Positions 48,363 to 64,000 of a stretch of DNA of 64,000 nt are shown piece by piece. Each line of letters begins with the position of its first letter. The first letter of the stretch is position 1. Both the position numbers and the translations under genes were made by a program. The notes below the pieces were generated by a model, which worked only from the letters and a program-made list of their open reading frames with translations, was not told the origin of the DNA and did not search any database. The DNA comes from Lingula anatina (lineage: Eukaryota > Brachiopoda > Lingulata > Lingulida > Lingulidae): positions 693,532 to 757,531 of the forward strand of contig NW_019775602.1 of NCBI RefSeq assembly GCF_001039355.2. Reading direction: 5' to 3'.

Positions 48363-50323
48363 TATTTCTATAAACAACCCAATTATTTCAGCTGCTTATA
48401 AACATTACTGTCACTGTTATTTTAATTCATACTAAACAACAGTCAATATTTAGTATTTACCATCTCTCATTGTCTTGTCTTTTTGTTCTATTCCCATATG
48501 TTTTATTATTATCACCTGGTAACTATCAATAGGGGTTAAAATGTACCTCTATTCCCTTTTTCATATTATGTTTTCATTAGAATGGATTAAATCTCGGCTC
48601 CGAGGTTTAATTGCTATAGGCCCCTGCAGCGACGGCGCGTGTGGAGGCCGGGAGACCATCGGGAATCGGCGGTATCGCTTTTGAAATGCGGTCGGCCATA
48701 TTTAATCGGCGGATCAGTAAGTACTGGGATCATCCATCCTGAATGGGGCCTATTATAACCGAATTACGTGCACACAAGAGACAATTTCATGTCATCGCTT
48801 TTTAACCGCCGATTCAGGATCTCATCTCAACTCTGTGAAGTTAAGTGAACTCTTTCCTAATAATTTTTGTGTGTTTAATGTTACATTTTCCAAAATTTAT
48901 GGATATATAAAGGAAAATACGATGCATATTCTAAGCGGAAAGCGTGCTCACAAGATCGGCGCCATGTTGCCCACACCCTGTAGCGTGGACGTGCTGATAT
49001 ATCTTTTGTGAGACAAGCTGTTAATAACGTTTTTAAATCTTATCTTGCATGAGCGACGGTTTGAATGCTCTATCCAAGGTGTCATCATAACTGTAGTAGA
49101 AAATCAACTTGGATCAGGGACGGAATGGATCCACTTTTGTGATCAAAGGTGAACATAGACTAAAAATGATACATTCCAGTTGTCCAAGGCTAAAAGTCAG
49201 AATCGTAATTTTTCATTATTGGATTTTATTAAATTCTATACTTAATAGTTAAAGTTTTTGATAATATATATTTTTTGCCACAGTAGGTTTGACATTTTGT
49301 TAACTGTATTCTTTGGAACATGTAACTGACAAATTCCCTGGGATTAATTTAACCAAGTAACTCTTGGCACATGCTCCAAGTTACACTTTTTTTTTTATTT
49401 GTCCGATTATACTCTTTTCTAACTTTGCCAATATTAAAGATGCAAAAATACTTCATTTTTTAAATAAAACTGTCCTTCTTTGAAGAGGTGTTTATCTCAA
49501 TCTTGTTCTGCTTGTATTTAACTGGACCCTGGAAAAGTTGAAAAGGATGCTGAATTATAAAGATGCAAAAATACTTTATTTTTGAAATAAAACTGTCCTT
49601 CTTTGAAGAGGTGTTTATCTCAATCTTGTTCTGCTTGTATTTAACTGGACCCTGGAAAAGTTGAAAAGGATGTTGAATTATAATCTGCTTACACGAATGG
49701 GATGACAACAAATCCTACACAGCAATATTAACCTTTTTTCAAGATTTACATATACTGGATTATATACTTCTCAAAGAAGTTAGAGAACACCCAACATTTA
49801 AGTTTTCGAAGTGTACCATGCCTACTATTATTACATTATAGAAATTCTAAGACAAAGTCAATATTCTATATTGGATGACATATCCACTTCAACTTTGTTG
49901 CAATAACATAAATTTTGCACCCGTTAAAAGTGATTATTTTAATAATTTATGGAGCTGAAGTAAAACTTTGGGTAATGAATGAAATCTTGATGTAGCTGGC
50001 AATGCCATGTCTCCAAAGGATAGGTCTTTTAGTCATTCCACAACTTGCCCTCAACGTGCAAGTGTTGCCAAATATTTCATTCTGCAGAGGAACGTCCAGA
50101 AATTGGACTGATCTGCCTTTTCTCTTAATATGCACCCTTATGACACCATTTAGCGCTACAATTTCAGCGACATCTTTCTAGTAGATTTCAATCAGCTAGC
50201 TCAATGGCTCACCAGCAAGTGGATTCCACTCCACGACAGTCGTTCCTAGCATCAAATACTCAATCATAGGTTACCTGTTGCATTACATATGCATCATACT
50301 TTTCGTTCAGGCAAAATCGCTTT
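48363..50323. other. Convergent intergenic region
   Basis: Between the 3' ends of the MAM/FnII gene (plus) and the discoidin gene (minus). No domain-bearing exon was seen, only a 123-bp tandem duplication at 49435-49682. I looked for a further discoidin, TM or other exon for the minus-strand gene and found none. Confidence 0.5.
49435..49682. repeat. Two-copy tandem repeat, 123-bp period
   Basis: Units 49435-49557 and 49558-49682 are nearly identical (cattttttaaat versus tatttttgaaat is one difference). They are open on the minus strand for two units, but the predicted peptide is a plain repeat with no recognised domain. Confidence 0.8.
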
Positions 50324-50367
50324 CTACCCCAACCCCCAACACCTCCGGCCTTTTCCCGCGTTCTTAC

Positions 50368-51614
50368 CTCCCCACGGGCATCCATAGAGCTCCACCCTTG
50401 TACAGACAGTGCTGGGTTTGTCGCTGTACGGTACAAAACGGATCTTCCTGGCTATAATTGGAGGATCCACCTCCCTTTGCTCGGCTAGGTAAGTGTTTGT
50501 ATTGCCCTGGAAGATCTAAAAGACAAAACATATTGATGTTATTTATTATCTTCAGGCAAGACCCATCAGTGGCATATAGATATCCATGTGGGTGGGGTCC
50601 AGGGGGCGCTTAATAATTTCTCTTTTTTTCCATTTATTTAGTTTTTTTTCTCGGACTTAACAATGTTTCATCAAACAGTTTTTATCATGTACGTTTTACT
50701 TTGAAGAAAAACACTGAGGTGAAAGGTCACTGGGCTGCTTAATAGTTGGATTTTTTATAGGTGAATAATCTTATATGTAACAGTATTTGTATTGCATGTT
50801 TTACTTAGAGGAAAACAGTTATAGAACCTTAATATTCCTAGGGGTGCAAGTGTCCTAGGGTGGATGATTCTTGTTTTTTTAACATGAGGAATTATTTAGT
50901 CATGTTTACTATCAGTAGTCGAGACCAAGACACAGGCATAGTTATATCCTTGTAATAACGACCTGGGTGGTGTCCCTTGTGGCAAGCTCCTCTTGGCAAA
51001 TTATAAAATGTGATATTTGATATGCAAAGGTCACCCATTGACAGAATCTTATTCCAGTGACTGTTGAAGCAGAACAAGGACAAACGAGTGGCCTAGCTTA
51101 AACAGAGAACGTTTTGTTAGCTCTATGACAATTGTTGATTCAAAAATTCTAGAAGTAATATGCACCGTGGTTCATTGGTAGCTGAGAGGGAACCTAGTTG
51201 CCATAGACATACCTTGGGCCCCTTTTCATCCCTGTACTTTGTCCAGGGTTCATCCTCCTCCCTCTTGTATTCTAACAGGTATTTGTCCATATACTCCTGC
51301 CCCTAAAATCAGAACATGTGAAGAAATGGGTGGATAGCATTGTTATTATCAACAACACATTTTATTGAGGAACAAAAAAAAAACAAATGTTGGATTCAAC
51401 AGCAACTATACAATAGTGCATGACTGGATTCGGTATAATTACGGACCGAACAACCGGTGTGACAGGAATGGTAGTCCGCAAAGAACCAGGTAGTCCGTTT
51501 CCCGTCACTTTGCACTATACAGGTGACACTCGTCCCATATACTAACCCCAATAATCCGACAAACCCTGACCTGTACTAATCATATGGGGCTCCGGACTGC
51601 CATTCCTGGTACTG

Positions 51615-51658
<44 letters not shown>

Positions 51659-54144
51659 CCAGTGCGCGTGTGCGCATGTGTGCACATGTATGCACCACTG
51701 ACCTGCCCATTTCCAAACCGTCCCTGGGTCTCCACCGATGTGATCACATGCAATGACTGGAGATCAATCTGGAGATACTCGTACACATTGGGTGCAATCT
51801 GATGACGTGGGCACCATGCTCCCCCTTTCTCTTCTGTACGAATTCTGAAAATGCGGCAACTACATCTATGATTAAATCACAATGAATTCTAATAAAACAT
51901 AATTCTACCATTAACAGAACTGACGCAGGTTTGAATTGGTAATATTGCATTCATATATTTTCCTTTTCGTATACTATTTACATGAATGAGCAAAAATGTT
52001 AATTAGCTTGGTAGTTGGATCATACATGAAAATTATCAAACAAGCCTAAATATTCGAAGGCCTTCATCGGACTGATGTGAGTAGATGTTCACCGCTAGGT
52101 GATATAAGCTAACGGTACGGAAATATTTAGGCTTGTCTTTGATAATTTTCATGTATTTACATGAAGTTTATTTTCAGTTATTATACAGCAGTGCCATCGA
52201 TATGTCACCGACCCCATGAAGTTAGCCGGACGGATGCCAACCTTAGGAATTTTTTTTTTTTTTTATCATAACCCTATTTTTCCATTATACGCATTCCAAC
52301 GAGTAAAAACCACCTTACCTGGCAAATTTGGCACCTACAGTCTCCATTTCAAATGAAGAACTCGCTGTGATGGCAGAGTCTGGAATGGCGCCAGACTGCA
52401 TTCCTAGAGGACTGCGGCAGTTTGCTGAAACAAAATATTTTACACAATGATTTTAGTTGAAAATACGACACATGGCTGCACTGTGCCCAATTCTAATTCC
52501 AAGAGAAGTAAGAAGTGGAAATTTCGCTAGTTACTCAAAATGGCTAGCTTCTGCAGATTATCTTAGTTTTCGGCCTGGAATGCTACATTTAGGCACCTAC
52601 CACAGGTACATGCATTGCCTACGTTGGATGTAAGATCGAGACAACGTGTTACTCCTAGCGGACTTACCTTCCCACGGGCATCCGTAGAGCTCCACCCTTG
52701 TACAGACAGTGCTGGGTTTGTCGCTGTACGGTATAAAACGGATCTTCCTGGCTATAATTGGAGGATCCACCTCCCTTTGCTCGGCTAGGTAAGTGTTTGT
52801 GTTGCCTCGGAAGATCTAAAAGAAAATATATTGATGTTTTTGTCATAAATAGGTAAGACCGCTGATGCAGAACCAGACCATACTGGTAACCTAGCTGAAG
52901 CAGTGGACTTTTTGATTTCTTATTTGTGACAGTTGTGTTGGTTCAAAGATAGTGGAAGTTACTAACACGGTGTTTTACTGGTAGCTGAGTGGGAAAACTG
53001 TAGGTAATATGAGGGGATACATGAAACGTATCAGCAAAACCAAACAAGTAATCTTTACTTGGTAGTTAGTCCATACAGGCATACCTTAGGGCCATTTTCA
53101 TCCCTGTATCTCGTCCAGGGTCCATCCTCCTCCCTCTTGTATTCTAACAGGTATTTGTCCATATACTCCTGCCCCTGAAATCAGAACATGGGTAGAAATT
53201 GGTGGTCAACATAAATCATCAATAACACTTGAATTACGCTAATCATTATAAATGCTGGGCTCAACAATAACTCGGAAATAGTGGTCGGACAAGGTCTTGT
53301 TATGGACCAACCGACGGACGAACCAACATGCGCTAACCAATGTACCCCGCTTAGAAAGGGGGCATAATAGGTTGTCCCTGGCAGATGAGGTTATAGCACA
53401 GATTGTACTTATCGAATCTCTGCCATCTATCAAGGAAATGTGACACGTTCTCAAACTCTGGAACCAATTCCTGTTCTGTATTTTATATCCGGGGAATGCT
53501 TTATCTTTTCCGTTGGCCATTTTAATGTGTGTAAATTCCCCATCAATCAGCGGTTTTCCCTGTTTTGAAAACCCGCAATTTGTTAGTTTATAAATCGGAG
53601 TTCTGTTGAAATAATAACTCTGAATTTATCACGGAAGATGAGAAGAATTGTGCTTTTCAAACTGGTTGTGCTCATGATGTATGTGTGCAAGAATATTCAT
53701 ATGCACCACTGACCTGCCCATTTCCAAACCGTCCCTGGGTCTCCACCGAGGTGATCACATGCAATGACTGGAGATCCATCTGGAGATACTCGTACACGCC
53801 GGGTGCAATCTGATGGCGTGGGCACCATGCTCCCCCTCCCTCCTCTGTACGAATTCTGAAATGCGGTAACAATATATACGAATAAATCACAATGAAAGGT
53901 AATTAAACACAATCCGACATTTAATTCAGCTGACCTGTTCAAACTAGTAAGTCACATAATATGTTCCCATTGCATATATGTGTGGATTGGTAATATTGCA
54001 TTTCTACTTGTCCGTATGCTGTTGTTATGGATTTTATTTTCAATTATTATACATATAGGACCCAGGCAGTGTCGCAAATATACCACTGACACTATGAAGT
54101 TGGACAGACGAACGCCAACTCGAGGATTCATTTTTATTTATTTA

Positions 54145-54176
<32 letters not shown>

Positions 54177-54833
54177 GTAAATCAATACCCCGATCTTTTC
54201 ATTAATTGTATTCCAACGGGTAAAAATCACCTTACCTGGCAAATTTGGCACCTACGGTCTCCACTTCATATGAAGAGCTTGCTGTGATGGCAGAGTCTGG
54301 AATGGCGCCAGACTGCATTCCTAGAGGACCGCGGCAGTTTGCTGAAACAAAATGTGATAAAATACGATAACTGTGGTTGAAACCATGACACTTACAGCTG
54401 CATTGTGCTTAATTCTTTAAAATTCCATAATAAGTACGAAGTGAAAATTATGCTAGTAACTTTGAATGACAAGCCACTGGAGATTGGAAAAGACAATCTT
54501 CTTTCGAAAATCGGCCTTATAAAAAAACTAAATATCGGACTTTCAGTTGCCATTCAAACTCAAACATAAATTGAAAAAAATAGAACCTTTGTACCACTGT
54601 GATATCTTCACTCGTTCTCACTGAGTTACAAATGGCGTTATTTTAAAATGTACGATTTATCAAACGCATCAGTAAAGTTAACAAAAGACCAAATTAAACT
54701 TTTTTATTTCTAATCACTTCTTTTCAATTCCGGTTTTCTACTCACCATATTCATCACAATTCCCTGGCTTAAAACTCAGTAGCATAAACAAAAGGGCCAA
54801 AGGCGGCCGTATTGACTGCTTTAATCTCAGCAT
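50368..54833 (-). CDS. Secreted protein with two tandem discoidin (F5/8 type C) domains
   Basis: Exon 1 54833-54746 encodes a signal peptide (core LALLFMLLSF) and ends phase 1. Domain 1: 54341-54236, 53855-53714, 53174-53085, 52815-52668. Domain 2: 52424-52319, 51844-51703, 51302-51213, 50515-50368. Each set is 106+142+90+148 bp, or 162 residues. Both contain the family's CR-PLGMQSGAIPDSAITASS start, ITSVETQGRFGNGQ centre, and PIIARKIRF plus VCTRVELYGC end, with the paired Cys. The two domains differ at only about 10 residues, so they arose by a recent duplication of a four-exon cassette. Discoidin domains bind lipids, collagen or glycans. The last exon still has a good donor (gtaaga), but no following exon was found. 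Read-through would stop after 14 more codons at 50324, giving about 367 residues. Confidence 0.85.
51620..51657. repeat. GT microsatellite
   Basis: About 19 GT units in the intron after the second exon of discoidin domain 2. Confidence 0.95.
52023..52155. mobile_element. Short hairpin MITE-like element
   Basis: About 34-bp arms (tacatgaaaattatcaaa... and its complement) enclose a 60-bp loop. They match almost perfectly apart from a small indel. It lies within an intron of discoidin domain 2 and is absent from the homologous domain 1 intron. Confidence 0.75.
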
Positions 54834-57070
54834 GCCGTTTAAACCTGCGTACCAGTGGAAAGACGAGCAGTATTAACACGTTTTTATTCTAATTGTACAT
54901 CGGAAACATCAGATATTCCACGGGATTGAAATCCAATTACTACTTGATTGCATGCATTGACCTAGCAATCCTTCATTTCCGTGGCTCTAATAAATCACTA
55001 ATCCGCAAGCCTCCTCATTAATTTAGCCACAGTTCTATCATCCGGTTTGTATCAGTATCTCAACAACCAGATCTCCTTCAGTTGTCGTAAAAGTGCTTGC
55101 TTTGTTGAATTACCTCAGTTTTCGGCCTTGGTCCCGTCATCTTTTTCAACGTCAACTGTTTCGTTATGTTTTTTTTTTTTTTTTTAAACACTTCCTCCTA
55201 CGTACTGTTTACGGCAGGTTCTTTGTTCGATGCTCGTCTCGTAAAAGTATTTAAACTGATAACTTCTCTCCACCAGAGGCCCTCGTATCTTTTAAAAACT
55301 AAACATCGTAAGAGTCGGATAACACGTGCTACAGATTGCTACTTAACGCCTAAGTGTGGGGATATTTATAGACGCATTTTGGGACTGTGCATTATAATAC
55401 TGTGAACACCCCCACACCTTGTAAATCACGGGATACTGAAGTCAGAGATATCCAATTTGCAATAATTACTTGTGGACCAGAACAATACAATTGTTTATTG
55501 CGTATATCATGTTGGATGTGAGGGGCACATAGAAAATATGAATCCCCTGTACTGTGAATAGTGTGCTATTGTTATCAAAATGTACCTTTTGTGCACACTA
55601 CCGTGTATATCAACATGCAGGGGTATGTACTGTCCATCCGCTGAATCTAGACAGCCACTGTTAAGATGAAGATATTTCTCTCACGATGTATTTATGTAAT
55701 AATAATATTTTCTTTTAATTTGCACAAAAAGCAAAATATATAAAAAGTATAATATGAAATATTCAAATGGGATGATTAGACCTTTTCGGAAATAAAGCAA
55801 GTTCTGAAAAAAATGAGAAAATTGCAGCATGGTACATGAAAATAGAAAGACAGGTTTAAAATGTAGTTTTATTTCAAATAATATTTTTCCGGATACAGAA
55901 TCTAAGTACAGGTAGAATTGTAAAAAATGTTAGGTATATTCTGCTTAATTCTCCATAGGCTCCTTGAATGAAAAGATTAGTCATTTAACCAATGGGCACG
56001 TGTATCATTCAAACTAAAAAACTGTGTAAGATTTATTTTCCCAATTATAAAAATTAAATATGTAAATCTGCAATGACGTATAAAATTACCAAAAAATGAC
56101 ATCAAAACCTGCAGGTCTGAAAAGATTCTTTTGCTTAAATTCTAAGAAAATGCATTTAATGTTACGGATAGCAACTGTACAAACATGACCCATCACATAT
56201 CTATCACAAACAAAGTTCGAGTAGAAAGCTGGATTATGAATGTTTAGCAAAGATATCCCATATTACTCGCTTCTCGTGTATCAAACCCAATGATGAAATA
56301 CGTTTCATTCCAAAATACCGACTGATTGTTACTTATTGATAGATTGTATAGCTAAGCAACCAGCAGTTATTATTTGAGACGATGTTCACTTTCAACCACA
56401 ACAGCAGATTGATTCTACCCTTAATCTCAGTTGGTTTCTGTTTACTCTACAAATTTGATGACACAGTGGTTGAAATATTCAAACCGTTGGTCTGATTTTT
56501 GTTCCAGTTTTTCTCAGACAAGTTTAAAACTCATTACTTTACTTTTTGTCTCAAATATAAATCTTTACTTTGGGTCTGCACCCTACAGCGGAACAGCAAT
56601 TACAGTAAAGAAACGTAACATACAGACGTGGCCCCTAAATAGAGACACTGAATAACGGCATGTAACGTATGGTGCTGTTCTGTTTGTGTGTGTGTGTGTG
56701 TGTGTGCGTGTGTGTGTGTGAGAGAGATACGGCAATCAAAATCTTGAATATTATTCTGGGATAAAAAATATATGCGGTACCAAAAGTGATTCAGTTCCAC
56801 TGGTATTCATCCGCCATAGACCATGCCGGCCTTCATCAGACTTTGACCCTACACTTAGGGCGTATACCAGTTGTTAAATATTACCATAGTTCCCTGATTC
56901 CTCTGTTCTGTGGACTGTAAATACATGTAAACCACTATATACGGTTGTACATATCTAGAATGAGATATACGGAATTCTTCTGCTACAGTATTGCTCAGGA
57001 ATTTCATATTCCGACAGAATGTTGATTCCACTGTCGGTAATATAAGGTACAGGCAAACGCGTCTGGAGTA
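54834..57070. other. Spacer between discoidin gene start and lectin gene end
   Basis: 2.2 kb between two minus-strand genes. It should hold the discoidin promoter. I see no exon with a recognisable domain; there is only a poly-T run near 55170 and a GT/GA microsatellite at 56684-56727. Confidence 0.5.
56684..56727. repeat. GT microsatellite with short GA tail
   Basis: About 18 GT units with one GC interruption, then four GA units. Confidence 0.95.
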
Positions 57071-57076
57071 TTTATT
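57071..57076 (-). terminator. Candidate poly(A) signal of the lectin gene
   Basis: AATAAA on the minus strand, about 27 nt downstream of the stop codon at 57103. The 3' UTR would be very short, but the hexamer is canonical. Confidence 0.45.
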
Positions 57077-57102
57077 TTGATTTGGATGAGTTTTGTATTC
57101 AG

Positions 57103-63466
<6,364 letters not shown>

Positions 63467-63509
63467 CTGCAATGGTTTTTTTGATAGAGTGTATATAAAA
63501 TGCTAATCT

Positions 63510-63556
63510 CACTCTCTCTCTCTCTCTCTCTCTCTCAAACGCACACACACACACAC
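63510..63556. repeat. TC and AC microsatellites
   Basis: About 13 TC units followed by about 8 CA units upstream of the first visible lectin-gene exon. Confidence 0.95.
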
Positions 63557-63667
63557 GAACATGTACAATTTGAAGCCCTCACATCAGCACAATTATCTTT
63601 CAACCGATATAACTGTCAAATTGCTAAAAACGATTCAACAATTCCCAGCGGGCAAATTATGTTGTTT

Positions 63668-63748
63668 TAACGTTGAAACAACGTTGAACCATAACGTTGA
63701 TAAGTCGTTGAACCATAACGTTGATAAATCGTTGGATAAACGTTGGAT
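63668..63748. repeat. Short AACGTTG tandem motif cluster
   Basis: Five AACGTTG words, with GTCGTTG variants between them, at irregular 10-25 bp spacing. Preceded by a cccagcgggca block. Resembles the interior of a dispersed repeat; not coding. Confidence 0.6.
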
Positions 63749-63842
63749 TTGAAAGTGGGATCAACGTCAGATAACAACATTGTATCAACCCCATTTGTTA
63801 GACAACATTCTTGCATGAAAAGACATTAAAATGACCTGAAAT

Positions 63843-63843
<1 letters not shown>

Positions 63844-63893
<50 letters not shown>
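63844..63893. repeat. Poly-T tract
   Basis: About 50 consecutive T. It could be the poly(A) tail of a minus-strand retrocopy, but no retroelement body was recognised next to it. Confidence 0.9.
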
Positions 63894-63894
<1 letters not shown>

Positions 63895-64000
63895 TACAAA
63901 ACATAGGTACACAATTATAACGTACACTGTAAAAACATCCAAGTGCCTGCTTTGTCCGATTTTTTCAACGCATTTAGCTGCTAAGCGTGTTTTGCACCTA

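Noticed and set aside
49460-49711. 83-codon minus-strand frame with a repeated peptide
   Set aside because: It is the translation of the 123-bp tandem duplication. Two units are too few, and too long, to be CRISPR-like, and there is no domain.
63844-63893. Poly-T as the tail of a minus-strand retrocopy
   Set aside because: No reverse-transcriptase, SINE body or target-site duplication was recognisable beside it.

Overview
The window is draft genomic DNA from an invertebrate animal. Genes are split into many short exons (50-300 bp) separated by introns of roughly 0.2-1.5 kb with GT-AG borders. The DNA is AT-rich, full of microsatellites and small terminal-inverted-repeat elements, and the proteins are mosaics of extracellular modules (MAM, fibronectin type II, discoidin, SRCR, CBM14, C-type lectin). 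Tandem arylsulfatases plus SRCR/MAM/lectin mosaics suggest a marine deuterostome or lophotrochozoan, but the species cannot be fixed from sequence alone. Two lone N bases, each at the junction of a long duplicated stretch, and one 190-base N run mark assembly joins.

Layout. 1-3.8 kb: no complete gene, one orphan sulfatase exon (1440-1493) and a 532-bp duplication around a single N. 3.8-4.9 kb (-): a type II membrane, glycosyltransferase-like gene with an apparent one-base frame break. 6.2-15.5 kb (-): a complete 15-exon arylsulfatase B-like gene. 16.7-23.2 kb (-): a second complete arylsulfatase, 14 exons. 25.3-29.4 kb (-): a near-copy of the first nine exons of that second sulfatase, lacking its 3' half. 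It lies in a 6.1-6.5 kb direct duplication (18798-25256 and 25261-31404) joined at one N and a GT microsatellite, most simply two haplotypes joined end to end. 31.1-47.9 kb (+): a 26-exon gene for a type I membrane protein with six MAM domains, each interrupted by a fibronectin type II domain, then a Thr/Pro mucin stalk, a transmembrane helix and a short tail with an NPIY motif. 50.3-54.8 kb (-): a secreted protein of two nearly identical discoidin (F5/8C) domains. 57.1-63.5 kb (-, 5' end outside the window): a MAM-SRCR-CBM14-C-type-lectin mosaic protein.

The most unusual content is the nested MAM/FnII array. In all six repeats a symmetrical phase 1-1 FnII exon sits in the middle of a MAM domain, while the MAM domain of the lectin gene in the same window is uninterrupted. 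The sulfatases have complete catalytic residue sets and are probably active on sulfated glycans. The other proteins are secreted or cell-surface, so the locus is dominated by extracellular-matrix or surface biology. No functional link between the neighbours is shown by the sequence, apart from the head-to-head placement of sulfatase 2 and the MAM/FnII gene.
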